Shown piece by piece: positions 26,059-34,529 of a stretch of DNA of 64,000 nucleotides; position 1 is the first letter of the stretch; each line of letters opens with the position of its first letter. Below the pieces are notes generated by a model. That model was not told the DNA's origin, searched no databases, and saw only the letters and a list, made by a program, of their open reading frames with translations. Made by a program: the position numbers and the translations under genes. The DNA comes from Brevibacillus sedimenti (GTDB lineage: Bacteria; Bacillota; Bacilli; Brevibacillales; Brevibacillaceae): positions 2,249,501-2,313,500 of the forward strand of contig NZ_CP064048.1 in NCBI RefSeq assembly GCF_020923495.1. Reading direction: 5' to 3'.

Positions 26059-26955
26059 ATGCGCTTAACCATTGTAGAAATGGACGAATTTTATATCGCA
26101 GGGATTGAGATTGGATTGGGGGTTGACTGGGATGAATATTTTGAAGCCCCCGACCCTGTCTTGTCAGAGATTGACCATGTGATTAATCCTCATGTCTTTT
26201 ATTACTTTTCCATCGGAGAAAAAGAGATTTTCGGCAAGCAAGTCAGTTCCATAGAGAATCTGCCGGAGGGATGTGTTGCAGCAAAAGTACCTGCGGGTCT
26301 TTATGCCAAAGTGCCTGATTATCAAGACATCTATGTCCACGATATGTTTTCGATGACGAATTACATACTCGGTAATGAGGACGATTGCAGCGAGTATCGA
26401 AAGTTTGTATTGGGAGCAGGCGGCAAGTATCATTCGTACACTTATAATTTAGTCGAATACTCGCCAGATGTCGTGAATGTGCGGCAGATCCCCGTCTTGC
26501 CCGAAGCGAGGGCCAAACAGCTTCGCAAACAGTACATCGAAACATATTTCGATGTGGACAGCGACCAAATTCGCAGGTTTCTCTATAAAAGATATGAAGC
26601 AATACACACTGGATTACCTTGGCACAGTGGATACCTTTGGGAGTTTCTGAGTGAAGTGGCTCTTGACAACATGCAGGGGATGAGCCTGGAAGACGCGACC
26701 AATTATTTGAAGAGCAAACAAGAGCTGCTGTTTTTCTGGGATGCAACAAGCCCGTTAGGGAGAGAGTTTGCATCCGGCAAAGTGTTTACGATGGATGCCG
26801 AAAAATTGATGAAATCGTACACGCGCTTCACTTTTGATATGTACCTGTTTGACTCTACGCTGGACTGGACGATTGTTTTTGCGCACGAAGAAATTAGCGA
26901 TGAACCTAGCGATTGCTATCTGATCTATCGGAGTGATATTGAGAAAAAGAGCTGA
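26059..26955 (+). CDS. Putative GyrI-like effector-binding domain fused to a DUF4275-like domain
   Basis: A 298-residue soluble protein. The first half (about residues 1-135) reads like a GyrI/AraC effector-binding domain (HVFYYFSIGEKEIFGK, then PEGCVAAKVPAGLYAKV). The second half (about 150-298) resembles DUF4275-type proteins (HSGYLWEFLSE, then MYLFDSTLDWTIVFAHEE). Both are judged by eye and the fusion is unusual. The ATG at 26059 has the ideal site AAGGAGG; an earlier in-frame ATG at 26029 does not. The gene and flanks are clearly more AT-rich than the surroundings, suggesting acquisition. It has no operon partners. Role unknown; a small-molecule sensor or immunity-like role are options. 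Confidence 0.6.
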   Translation: MRLTIVEMDEFYIAGIEIGLGVDWDEYFEAPDPVLSEIDHVINPHVFYYFSIGEKEIFGKQVSSIENLPEGCVAAKVPAGLYAKVPDYQDIYVHDMFSMTNYILGNEDDCSEYRKFVLGAGGKYHSYTYNLVEYSPDVVNVRQIPVLPEARAKQLRKQYIETYFDVDSDQIRRFLYKRYEAIHTGLPWHSGYLWEFLSEVALDNMQGMSLEDATNYLKSKQELLFFWDATSPLGREFASGKVFTMDAEKLMKSYTRFTFDMYLFDSTLDWTIVFAHEEISDEPSDCYLIYRSDIEKKS

Positions 26956-26959
26956 ATGA

Positions 26960-27000
26960 AAGGGGCTGTCCCGTGAAAAATGGCAGGGGAACAGCCTTTT
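26960..27000 (+). terminator. Terminator after the fusion gene
   Basis: AAGGGGCTGT (26960-26969) pairs with ACAGCCTTTT (26991-27000) including G-U pairs; T-rich end. Confidence 0.7.
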
Positions 27001-27209
27001 GCATTGTAAATGGCAGGGAAATGAGGAGAAGTATGTTGACAATTGATCCCCCCTCTGCAAAAAAGTAAGAATACGACCCCGCCATACTGCACAGGAATTG
27101 GCCTTTCGACTCATATGGTTTTGGATTGCAGTTCATGTATGATGAAGTTATGGCGTGTTTTGGAAAAAAGCAGGTCAAAAGAAACAGAAAACGGATGAGG
27201 GGTCGCCAC

Positions 27210-28259
27210 ATGCAGGGGAAAAACAAACGTCTATACCTTGGAATCGCACTGCTGGTTGTCATTGTGTTGGGCTTTTGGAGCTATCGGTTGCTGGGGCCTA
27301 TTGCACTGGCCGAAGGATACATGTACGAAGACAACAGCCGGATGGTGTACGCGAAGGCAACAGCGGAAAATGACCAGGTCAGCGTTGAAGTAACCTTGAC
27401 CAAGCTGCTCGTCGAGGATACGATTCCGCGCTTGCAGACTGAGACAAGCGTCTGGACGGGCACGATGGAAAACAATACGCTTACGCTTCAAGAAAAGACG
27501 ACGAGCCAAAAGCTCCAGGCCAAGCTGAGAAGAGACGGACTGCTGTTCCAGGGGCCGCTTGCGCAAGGCGAGCCGGCAGAAATCTTGCTCGCGGCCAGCA
27601 ACAAGCAGGCGTACGACGACAAGCTGGCGGTGTGGACGAAGAACGTCGAGCAGGAAGCTGCACAGAAGAAAAAAGAAGTGGAGGAGCAGCGGGCCAAGGA
27701 AGCAGCGCGCGTCGAGTTCGCCAAAAAGGTCGAGCGGACGGAGAGGCTTACGGCCGATATGCTGGAGAGCGCCCAATATTTGCAGGAGATCCAGTTCGCA
27801 GAGGAGCTGCAGTTTTCCAAAGATCAGGTCGTCGAGCTGCAAGGACTTTTGGACGAGCTGACTGCATATGCGAAACAGCCTGGTCTGAGCAAAACGGACT
27901 ACGACGTGATGGCCGGGACGCTTAACAACATGAAGGTGCTGGTCGACGGGATCAATGCCATGGACGGCACGATCGAGCAAAAGAAAAAGCGCATGCAAGA
28001 CATAATTGCCGTGCTGGAGACGGATATGAAAGACGCGCAGGCGGTGTGGGAGGAAATCAAGGCGAGCGTGACAGATATAGAGAAGCGGGAGAAAGCGTTG
28101 ACGGAAGCGGTCAAGGCAGGCTCCGAAGCGATCGCGCAGGCAAATGAGCGGCTCAGTGCACTGGGAAATGAGCAGGCTGGCGTCAAAGCCTCCGCAGACA
28201 AGCTCTACCGGCAGGCGGCAGCCGTGCTCGAACAGACGAGGGCCAAGTACGGCTTCTAG
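27210..28259 (+). CDS. Membrane-anchored coiled-coil protein of unknown function
   Basis: A 349-residue protein with a short positive N-terminus and one transmembrane helix (about residues 9-28, YLGIALLVVIVLGFWSYRLL). A beta-rich extracytoplasmic segment follows (about 35-135), then long charged helices (about 140-345; QEAAQKKKEVEEQRAKEAAR is typical) predicted to be coiled coil. The start at 27210 is preferred because GAGGGG lies about 7 bases before it; several upstream in-frame ATGs lack a site. The family is not recognised. It has its own terminator and no evident operon partner. Confidence 0.7.
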   Translation: MQGKNKRLYLGIALLVVIVLGFWSYRLLGPIALAEGYMYEDNSRMVYAKATAENDQVSVEVTLTKLLVEDTIPRLQTETSVWTGTMENNTLTLQEKTTSQKLQAKLRRDGLLFQGPLAQGEPAEILLAASNKQAYDDKLAVWTKNVEQEAAQKKKEVEEQRAKEAARVEFAKKVERTERLTADMLESAQYLQEIQFAEELQFSKDQVVELQGLLDELTAYAKQPGLSKTDYDVMAGTLNNMKVLVDGINAMDGTIEQKKKRMQDIIAVLETDMKDAQAVWEEIKASVTDIEKREKALTEAVKAGSEAIAQANERLSALGNEQAGVKASADKLYRQAAAVLEQTRAKYGF

Positions 28260-28275
28260 TACAGATAGTCGAATG

Positions 28276-28328
28276 GAAAAAAGCTCAGCTTTCCGACGGC
28301 TCGATGCAGCGGAAGGCTGGGCTTTTTT
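28276..28328 (+). terminator. Terminator after the coiled-coil membrane protein
   Basis: AAAAGCTCAGCTTTCCG pairs with CGGAAGGCTGGGCTTTT (some G-U), followed by a T run to 28328. Confidence 0.85.
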
Positions 28329-28457
28329 GCAAACTAGAGTCAACCAGACGGTAATCCGGTAAAAAGCAAACTGTGATTTTGTTATTTTCAGATCGGTTTT
28401 GTTGTATTATCCTTAAACGTATACATTCGCCTTTGTAGCTTGATCGGGAGGTTTTTT

Positions 28458-29375
28458 ATGAGAGTCTATGAAAGTATTACAGAGCTGATCGGAAATACGC
28501 CTCTCGTTCGCCTGAACCGGATCGTCCCGGAAGGAGCGGCAGAGGTTTGGGTGAAGCTGGAAAAATTTAACCCGTCCGGAAGCGTCAAGGACCGCGCGGC
28601 GTACAATATGATCGCGGCCGCGGAGGCGGAAGGACTGATTCGGCCGGGGGACACGATCATCGAGCCGACCAGCGGCAACACGGGGATCGGCCTGGCGATG
28701 AACGCTGCGGCCAAAGGATACCGGGCGATACTGGTCATGCCGGACAACATGTCCAAGGAGCGGATCAACCTGTTGAAGGCGTATGGCGCCGAGGTGGTGC
28801 TGACGCCGAGCGAGCAGCGCATGCCGGGGGCGATCGCCAAGGCGCTGGAGCTGCAAAAGGAGATTCCGGGCAGCTTCATCCCGCAGCAGTTTGAAAACAA
28901 GGCGAACCCCGATATCCACCGGGTCACGACTGCCCGCGAAATTTTAGAGCAGACGAACGGACAGCTCGATGCCTTTGTCGCAACCGCGGGCACAGGCGGA
29001 ACGATCACGGGGACGGGCGAAGCCTTGCGCGAGCAGCTGCCGGAGCTGTACATCGCTGTCGTCGAGCCAAAAGGCTCCCCCGTCCTGTCCGGCGGCAAGC
29101 CTGGACCGCACAAGCTGGTCGGGACCAGTCCGGGCTTCATCCCGCGCATTTTGAATACGGACATCTACAATGAGATCATCCAGATTGCAGACGAGGACGC
29201 GCTGGACTGCATGCGCAAGCTCGCCGCGCTGGAGGGGATTTTGGTAGGCCCGTCGTCGGGAGCATCGGTGTACGCCGCCATCACGATTGCCAAACGGCTT
29301 GGAGCAGGCAAGAGGGTCGTCTGCATCGCGCCGGATACGGGCGAACGGTATCTGAGCATGAACTTTTTTGAATAA
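28458..29375 (+). CDS. cysK: Cysteine synthase (O-acetylserine sulfhydrylase)
   Basis: A 305-residue PLP enzyme making L-cysteine from O-acetylserine and sulfide. The Schiff-base lysine is Lys44 in NPSGSVKDRAA. The substrate loop TSGNTGIGLA is near 75, and the PLP-phosphate glycine loop GTGGTITGTG is near 180. The C-terminal part has PSSGAS for the pyridine nitrogen. The ATG at 28458 follows GGGAGG. No T-box or S-box motif was found in the leader. A long hairpin follows the stop. Confidence 0.95.
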   Translation: MRVYESITELIGNTPLVRLNRIVPEGAAEVWVKLEKFNPSGSVKDRAAYNMIAAAEAEGLIRPGDTIIEPTSGNTGIGLAMNAAAKGYRAILVMPDNMSKERINLLKAYGAEVVLTPSEQRMPGAIAKALELQKEIPGSFIPQQFENKANPDIHRVTTAREILEQTNGQLDAFVATAGTGGTITGTGEALREQLPELYIAVVEPKGSPVLSGGKPGPHKLVGTSPGFIPRILNTDIYNEIIQIADEDALDCMRKLAALEGILVGPSSGASVYAAITIAKRLGAGKRVVCIAPDTGERYLSMNFFE

Positions 29376-29379
29376 GGGG

Positions 29380-29422
29380 CATGTTAATGAGGCCGTCCTG
29401 TAGGGGACGGCTCATTAACATG
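29380..29422 (+). terminator. Long hairpin downstream of cysK
   Basis: CATGTTAATGAG + CCGTCC pairs with GGACGG + CTCATTAACATG, 18 bp with one bulged G and a short loop. There is no proper T run afterwards, so it may be a terminator helped by its strength or an RNA-stability element. The regulator's own promoter lies 60 bases further. Confidence 0.6.
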
Positions 29423-29483
29423 TTAGAGAGTTTCGACGGAATCTTGCAAAAGTTGCACGATCTGATGGGGAAAAGAATCGTGC

Positions 29484-29512
29484 TTTACCCCAAGAAAACG
29501 GTTACTTATAAT
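29484..29512 (+). promoter_or_regulatory. SigA promoter of the PRD-regulator operon
   Basis: -35 TTTACC (29484-29489), 17-bp spacer, -10 TATAAT (29507-29512), about 48 bases before the coding start. Confidence 0.65.
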
Positions 29513-29559
29513 GAGACTCAACCAACGCTGACAAGATTCGACGGGAAGGGGGAGGTAAG

Positions 29560-31506
29560 GTGCAGTTGACCTCGCGTTCCCGCGCGCTCCTGAAAGTGCT
29601 GCTGGACAGCACACGGCCGATGAAAATCCGGGAAGCGGCGCGCGATTTTCGCGTCAGCGAGCGGACGATCAAGTACGATCTGGAAGCGATCCGCACGTGG
29701 TTGAAGGAGCGCCACGTCACCCTGCACTCCCAGCCGAACAAGGGCATCTGGATCAGCGAAAACGAGGAAAAGCGGGCCCGCCTGCGCCGGCACCTGGAGG
29801 GATGGGGTCGGAGCGATTGGGTCCTGCATCAGAAGGAACGGGCCAAGCACCTGGCGCTCATGCTGCTGCTCGCCGACGGGTACGTGCGGCTGAACGATCT
29901 GGCGGACCGGATGGCGGTCAGCCGCAATACGGTGATATCCGACCTCAGAGAAGCGGAGAGCTTTCTCGCAGGGTGGGGGCTGGAGTTGATCAGCAGGCCG
30001 CGCTATGGAGTCAGAATATTCGGAGAAGAGCGGTCGGTGCGCTTTGCCCTGGAGTGTCTCCTGCACGATCTCCTGGAAGGCGACGAGATGTTCCGGCTGG
30101 TGCAGCGGGTACAGGGAGGCGCGGCGGACATCGCTGCTGCTGCCGATGAAGCAGGCCCCCTCGTGGAACAGCGGCTGCTCGGCGAAGAGGAGATTCGCCT
30201 GATCGATCAGGCGGTGCGGGAGCTGATGGCGCAGTTGTCGTTTGCCGTGACGGACCGGACGCTGATCAGCCTGCACATCCGGCTGTGCATACTCGTGCAC
30301 AGGGTACAAAAGGGGAAAGTCCTGACTGCCGATGAAACAACCATTCAAACCGCGCAAGGATGGAGCGGCTACCCCTTGTTCGCGCAGACGGCCAACCGGC
30401 TGTTTGCTGCCTTGCGACTGATGGTCACACCCGACGAGCTGGCGTACGGCTGCCTCCCCCTGCTGGGGGTGGATTACCCCTTGACGGCTGTGCGCGGCAG
30501 CAGCCCGGCTCCCGACATCTACGACGTCACCATCCGGCTGACGGAAGCGGTCAGCCAGGCGATGCAGGTGCCGTTTGACGACGATCCCGAGCTGCACGAG
30601 CACCTGTTTGCCCACCTGACTGACAGGATCATGCGCTACCTGCAGGGGGTGCTGTACCCCAATCCCCTAACCAGCGAAATCTGCCGCTCGTATCCGCGGA
30701 TGTTCGCCGCGGTCAAGCGGGCATGCCAGGACGTGCTCTGGCCGAGCGGCATCTGTCTGCTCGACGCGGACATCGCTTATATCGTGCTGCACTTTCAGGC
30801 CGCCTGGGACCGCTGGATGGAGCAGAAAAAGGTGAATGTGCTGGTCGTGTGCGGTACTGGACGGGGCACGGCCCGGTTCCTGAAAACCCAGTTGGAGGCG
30901 GAACTGAAAGGGCTGCGCGTCGTCGGCCTGTGCGGCAGTCTGGAGGTGGAGAAATACCTGGCCAGCCGCAAAGTGGACCTGATCGTCAGCGTTTTGCCGG
31001 TCAAGGCGGACGTGCCGGTTGTCGTCGTCAACGCTCTGCCCACCCGGCACGATCTCGAAAAAATTCACGACTGTCTGCAAACGATCTCCGCACAACCGTC
31101 GGCCGATTCGGCTGCGTCCGGAAGTGGCGGAGGGCCGCGGCGAAGCGATCTCTGCGCCGACCTTCACGAGCGTGACCTGCCGGTGGTGGAGCGGCTGTCG
31201 CAGGACGTGATCTACAAGGGATTCGAGCTGAGCCAAGCGATTACCGCGGCGTTTCGCGAACACTTGACCGAACAGGCGGCAAGCGGTCTGATGCTCCACA
31301 TCATGCTAATGGTCAACCGCTTGACGTTTGGCTCCTCCTACGTGGAGTGGCAGACGGAAGCGGAGCCGGAGGGAGAAGACTATGCCGCATGGCGCAAAAC
31401 GCTGAAAACGCTCGTGGAAAACGCCGGGCTTGCGGTGCCGGAGAGCGAGATAACGGCAATCATGCGATATTTTTCAGGGAAAGGGGTGACAGAGAGTGAC
31501 AATTGA
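29560..31506 (+). CDS. PTS-regulation-domain (PRD) transcriptional activator with EIIB-like domain
   Basis: A 648-residue regulator of the MtlR/LicR type. Two N-terminal helix-turn-helix domains are visible (REAARDFRVSERTIKYDLEAI near 23-43, LNDLADRMAVSRNTVISDL near 110). PRD1 carries LISLHIRLCILVHRVQKGK (near 235), and PRD2 carries ADIAYIVLHFQAA. An EIIB-like domain follows with the Cys loop VLVVCGTGRGTARF (near 428), and the C-terminal region has another PRD-like LHIMLMVNR. No EIIA domain is evident. Such proteins are tuned by phosphorylation from HPr and EIIB. It starts with GTG after GGGGGAGG and overlaps the next gene by 11 bases, so it heads the operon. Confidence 0.9.
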   Translation: MQLTSRSRALLKVLLDSTRPMKIREAARDFRVSERTIKYDLEAIRTWLKERHVTLHSQPNKGIWISENEEKRARLRRHLEGWGRSDWVLHQKERAKHLALMLLLADGYVRLNDLADRMAVSRNTVISDLREAESFLAGWGLELISRPRYGVRIFGEERSVRFALECLLHDLLEGDEMFRLVQRVQGGAADIAAAADEAGPLVEQRLLGEEEIRLIDQAVRELMAQLSFAVTDRTLISLHIRLCILVHRVQKGKVLTADETTIQTAQGWSGYPLFAQTANRLFAALRLMVTPDELAYGCLPLLGVDYPLTAVRGSSPAPDIYDVTIRLTEAVSQAMQVPFDDDPELHEHLFAHLTDRIMRYLQGVLYPNPLTSEICRSYPRMFAAVKRACQDVLWPSGICLLDADIAYIVLHFQAAWDRWMEQKKVNVLVVCGTGRGTARFLKTQLEAELKGLRVVGLCGSLEVEKYLASRKVDLIVSVLPVKADVPVVVVNALPTRHDLEKIHDCLQTISAQPSADSAASGSGGGPRRSDLCADLHERDLPVVERLSQDVIYKGFELSQAITAAFREHLTEQAASGLMLHIMLMVNRLTFGSSYVEWQTEAEPEGEDYAAWRKTLKTLVENAGLAVPESEITAIMRYFSGKGVTESDN

Positions 31507-32632
31507 TTTGCTCATCCAGGGAGGGCGGGTGATCGATCCCTCCCAGTCGATCAACGGACGGTATGACATTGCCATCAGCGGCGGGAGGATCGCGGCGCTG
31601 GCGGAGCCGGGACGGCTGCCGGCGCAATTGGGCGGCGCCAGGAAGACGCTGGATGCCTCGGGGACCATCGTGACGCCAGGACTGATCGACCTGCATGCCC
31701 ATGTATTTCCGGGGCGGACGCCGCTCGGCATCGAGGCCGACCGCGTAGGGATCGAACAGAGCGTTACCACGCTGGTGGACGCGGGCAGCGCCGGAGCCCG
31801 CACGTTCGCAACCTTCCTGGACGAAGCTGTCAAACCGGCCGGGACCCGCGTGCTTGCGTTTCTCAACATTGCCGGCGAAGGATTGTGCGGCGGGCTGTCC
31901 GAGCTGGCGGACATGGACCGGCTCACGCCGCGGGAAGCGGTGGCGCTCATCCGGGAGCAGCCGCTGATCCGCGGTATCAAGGCGAGAATGAGTGCGTCGG
32001 TCGTCAGGGAAAACGGCATCAAGCCTCTGCTCGTCGCTAAGGAAGCGGCCCGGGAAGCGGGCTGTCCGCTTATGGTGCACATCGGAAACGCACCGCCGGC
32101 ACTGTCGGAGATTTTGCGCGTGCTGGATGCCGGCGACGTGGTGACCCACGCGTTTCACGGAAAAGCGGGCGGCATCCTGGACGAACGGGGCCGGCTGATT
32201 CCGGAAGCGGAAAAGGCACTGGCGCGCGGCGTGCTGTTTGACGTGGGGCACGGCACGTCCAGTTTCAGCTTCCGCACCATGCGGCAGGCGCGGGCGCTCG
32301 GCCTGGCGCCGCATACGATCAGCACCGACATTTACCGGCAGAACGCGGCGGGACCGGTACACAGCCTGACGACCACGATGACGAAGTTTGTGGCGCTCGG
32401 CTATTCGCTGGAGGAGGTGATTGCCGCTTGTACGGCAGCGCCTGCCGCCGTTTTGCGAATGACGGATGAAATCGGGACGCTGCGGCCGGGTGCAGTGGCC
32501 GATCTGAGTGTGCTGGAGCTGACAAACGTCCCCGTCGTCCTGACAGACTCGGAACGAGAGCAGCTCACGGCGGAGGAGTCGGTTACAGCAAGGCTGACGA
32601 TTAAAGCAGGAAAGGTACTGACATGCAGATGA
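31496..32632 (+). CDS. Amidohydrolase/deacetylase (EF_0837-type metallohydrolase)
   Basis: A 378-residue metal-dependent amidohydrolase. Metal-binding elements are DLHAHVFPG (near residue 65), the carbamylated-lysine segment RGIKARMS (near 160), MVHIGNAP, VVTHAFHG and the late Asp in TISTDIYR. It resembles the amidohydrolase found with DgaE/DgaF-like enzymes and DUF4310-4312 genes in Enterococcus and Aeromonas (family recalled as EF_0837/AHA_3915). It probably removes an acyl or carbamoyl group from the imported substrate. The GTG start overlaps the regulator stop, and its own stop overlaps the next start, indicating tight translational coupling. Confidence 0.85.
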   Translation: MTIDLLIQGGRVIDPSQSINGRYDIAISGGRIAALAEPGRLPAQLGGARKTLDASGTIVTPGLIDLHAHVFPGRTPLGIEADRVGIEQSVTTLVDAGSAGARTFATFLDEAVKPAGTRVLAFLNIAGEGLCGGLSELADMDRLTPREAVALIREQPLIRGIKARMSASVVRENGIKPLLVAKEAAREAGCPLMVHIGNAPPALSEILRVLDAGDVVTHAFHGKAGGILDERGRLIPEAEKALARGVLFDVGHGTSSFSFRTMRQARALGLAPHTISTDIYRQNAAGPVHSLTTTMTKFVALGYSLEEVIAACTAAPAAVLRMTDEIGTLRPGAVADLSVLELTNVPVVLTDSEREQLTAEESVTARLTIKAGKVLTCR

Positions 32633-32994
32633 TCAAGGCAATAGTGCAGGAAGTGGCGGAACAGTTGGAAGCTAACTTATCTGAAATTTCTGAATTAAAC
32701 AACCTGATGGCAGCAGCTCTTGACGAGACGACCCGTCTGGGATTAACAGTCTCCCGTGACAGATGGCTGGCGATGGGCGTGCACATGCTGGGATTTTTGC
32801 GGCGGATGCGAAGCGGAGAGACGCTTCCGCCCGTGGAGAAGGAGCTGTATGCGGAGATCCCGTCCGAGATGCTGCATCTCGCCGGACGCGTGCTCGCCGC
32901 CGCCGGATCAGCACGGGAAGCCGGGGATGCGGAAGTGTTTTTAATGGCCGTCCATTTTGAAGCGGCACGGGCGCTGCAGCAGGAACAACCGTAG
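32623..32994 (+). CDS. Small PRD-domain protein (EF_0829-like)
   Basis: A 123-residue, mostly helical protein that appears to consist of a single PTS-regulation domain (GVHMLGFLRRMRSGE near 46, then AVHFEAARAL near the end). Families of this size occur with DUF4310-4312 clusters (recalled as EF_0829/AHA_3910). Without a DNA-binding part it may act as a phosphorylation-dependent partner of the large regulator or of the transporter. The ATG at 32623 overlaps the amidohydrolase stop, with AAAGG 7 bases upstream. Confidence 0.7.
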   Translation: MQMIKAIVQEVAEQLEANLSEISELNNLMAAALDETTRLGLTVSRDRWLAMGVHMLGFLRRMRSGETLPPVEKELYAEIPSEMLHLAGRVLAAAGSAREAGDAEVFLMAVHFEAARALQQEQP

Positions 32995-33014
32995 CAATGG
33001 AGGAGGGTATGCGA

Positions 33015-33377
33015 ATGGCAAAGGTAAAAGTGGTGATTGGCGACCGGTTGGGCAAGGGCCACAATGTGGCAAAAGGCGTGGAAGCGGCGGGGGGCTTGGC
33101 GATCCTGATACCCGGCGTCGGCGCGGACATGAAAGTGGGGGACGTGATGTACCGGGAAAACGCTGATTTCGGCCTGTCGTTTTGCGGCAGCGGAGGCGCA
33201 GGGGCGCTGACCGCGAAGACGAAGTACGGCTACCCGGTCGAATACGGTCTCAGGTCTGTGGAAGCGGGCATTACCGCGCTTCAAAACGGCAGCAAGGTGA
33301 TCGGATTCGGGTTTATGGACACGGAAGAGCTGGGCAGACGGTTGACCGAAGCATTCATCAAACTGGCGGGGAGGTAG
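33015..33377 (+). CDS. Glycine-rich SFCGS-family protein (EF_0830-like)
   Basis: A 120-residue soluble protein with the diagnostic LSFCGSGGAGAL (near residue 52) after a KGVEAAGGLAILIPGVGADM segment. The single cysteine in SFCGS recalls the phospho-cysteine of an EIIB domain, and the fold could be a small alpha/beta domain; this is inference. It always seems to travel with DUF4312, DUF4311 and DUF4310 proteins. ATG 33015 is chosen because GGAGG lies 8 bases upstream; a nearer ATG at 33009 touches the site. Confidence 0.82.
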   Translation: MAKVKVVIGDRLGKGHNVAKGVEAAGGLAILIPGVGADMKVGDVMYRENADFGLSFCGSGGAGALTAKTKYGYPVEYGLRSVEAGITALQNGSKVIGFGFMDTEELGRRLTEAFIKLAGR

Positions 33378-33380
33378 CCT

Positions 33381-33719
33381 ATGTACACGGAAGTGACTCG
33401 CACGCTGAGACTGACGGGGAGCGCGGAGACCAAAGAAGGGGCGTTCAACAGGATTTTCGCCCAGATCAAGCACGCGATCGCGCGGGAGACGTCCGATCTG
33501 GTGGTGCGGATTGAACCGCTCGCGGTCGAGGTGGTGTCCGCGACGGAGACGTCATACCGGGAGCGGCTGTTTGGCCTCTTTTTTCCGCGCACCCGCACGC
33601 GATACGAGATTACCGCAGACGTAAGCGTCCGGCTGGGACTTGTTCGGCTGCAGGAGATTCCGTTCCGGCAGCAAAGCGAGCAGCCGACCGGCGTGAAGCA
33701 GCTGCTCGGCCAGCGATAG
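33381..33719 (+). CDS. DUF4312 family protein (EF_0831-like)
   Basis: A 112-residue soluble protein, recognised from TLRLTGSAETKEGAFNRIFAQIK and RYEITADVSVRLGLVRL (abridged). It is encoded 3 bases after the SFCGS gene and 21 bases before the DUF4311 gene. Function is unknown; the fixed order with two membrane proteins suggests a cytoplasmic subunit of a transporter. Confidence 0.82.
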   Translation: MYTEVTRTLRLTGSAETKEGAFNRIFAQIKHAIARETSDLVVRIEPLAVEVVSATETSYRERLFGLFFPRTRTRYEITADVSVRLGLVRLQEIPFRQQSEQPTGVKQLLGQR

Positions 33720-33740
33720 AAAGAAACAGGGGGAACGTTC

Positions 33741-34529
33741 ATGGTGACATGGATGATTGCGTTGAAATCGATGGTAATCGGCGCACTGGTCGGCTTCGGC
33801 GTGGGAGCGGGGGCGGCCCGGATGTTTCACGCACCGAACGTGCAGGGAATGGGGGCGTTTCGCACTTTTGGCGAACTGAACGCCTGCGCCGGTGACCCGA
33901 TCTCCCACTTTTCGTTCGGATTGGGCTTCTTCTTCAATTCCTGGGCGTCCGTGGTCGGGGCCGGCGCGCTGACCCAGGATGTGGACCACCGGATTTTGCC
34001 CAACTGGACGGCAGCCCTTCTGCTGTGGAAAAACAAAAACGTGGAGGAGACTTTGCACGACCCGAAAAAAATGGCGATCGTCGGGGCAGTCGTCGGTGCA
34101 GTCGTCGTGACGCTGCTCAATTCGACAGCGACGGCCATTCCCCAGTCGATGCAGCTGGTGGCGACGAAAGTCCTGGTTCCGGCCGCCAACTGGCTGATCA
34201 ATCCAATCATGCCGATCGTCTTCTGGATGGCTGCGATGGATGCGGGAAAACGAACCGGCGTCTGGGGCACCGTTCTCGGCGGGTTTTCCCACCTGGTCAT
34301 GGGCAACGCCGTACCGGGCATTGTGCTCGGCATCCTGATCGGCAAAGGCTTGGACGACAGCGGATGGAACCGGATTACCAAAACCCTGGTGACGGCCGTG
34401 GTGCTGCTGTTTATCCTGAGCGGGTTCTTCCGCGCATTTGACGTGGCGCTGTTAAAGAGCATCCAGGTGGACGTTCCGCAGTGGCTGATTGATCTGCATG
34501 AGATGTTTGGATCGGTGGTGAACAAGTGA
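33741..34529 (+). CDS. DUF4311 membrane protein (EF_0832-like)
   Basis: A 262-residue integral membrane protein with about six hydrophobic segments and glycine-rich helices (VIGALVGFGVGAGAARMFHA, IVGAVVGAVVVTLL, VPGIVLGILIGKGLDD). A polar re-entrant-like stretch with ACAGDPISHFSFG lies between helices 1 and 2. It is paired with the DUF4310 gene with a stop/start overlap. The two are likely the two membrane subunits of an uncharacterised transporter, replacing an EIIC/EIID. Confidence 0.82.
   Translation: MVTWMIALKSMVIGALVGFGVGAGAARMFHAPNVQGMGAFRTFGELNACAGDPISHFSFGLGFFFNSWASVVGAGALTQDVDHRILPNWTAALLLWKNKNVEETLHDPKKMAIVGAVVGAVVVTLLNSTATAIPQSMQLVATKVLVPAANWLINPIMPIVFWMAAMDAGKRTGVWGTVLGGFSHLVMGNAVPGIVLGILIGKGLDDSGWNRITKTLVTAVVLLFILSGFFRAFDVALLKSIQVDVPQWLIDLHEMFGSVVNK

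Noticed and set aside
28330-28457. T-box or S-box leader for cysK
   Set aside because: No T-box sequence, specifier hairpin or S-box motif is visible in the short leader.
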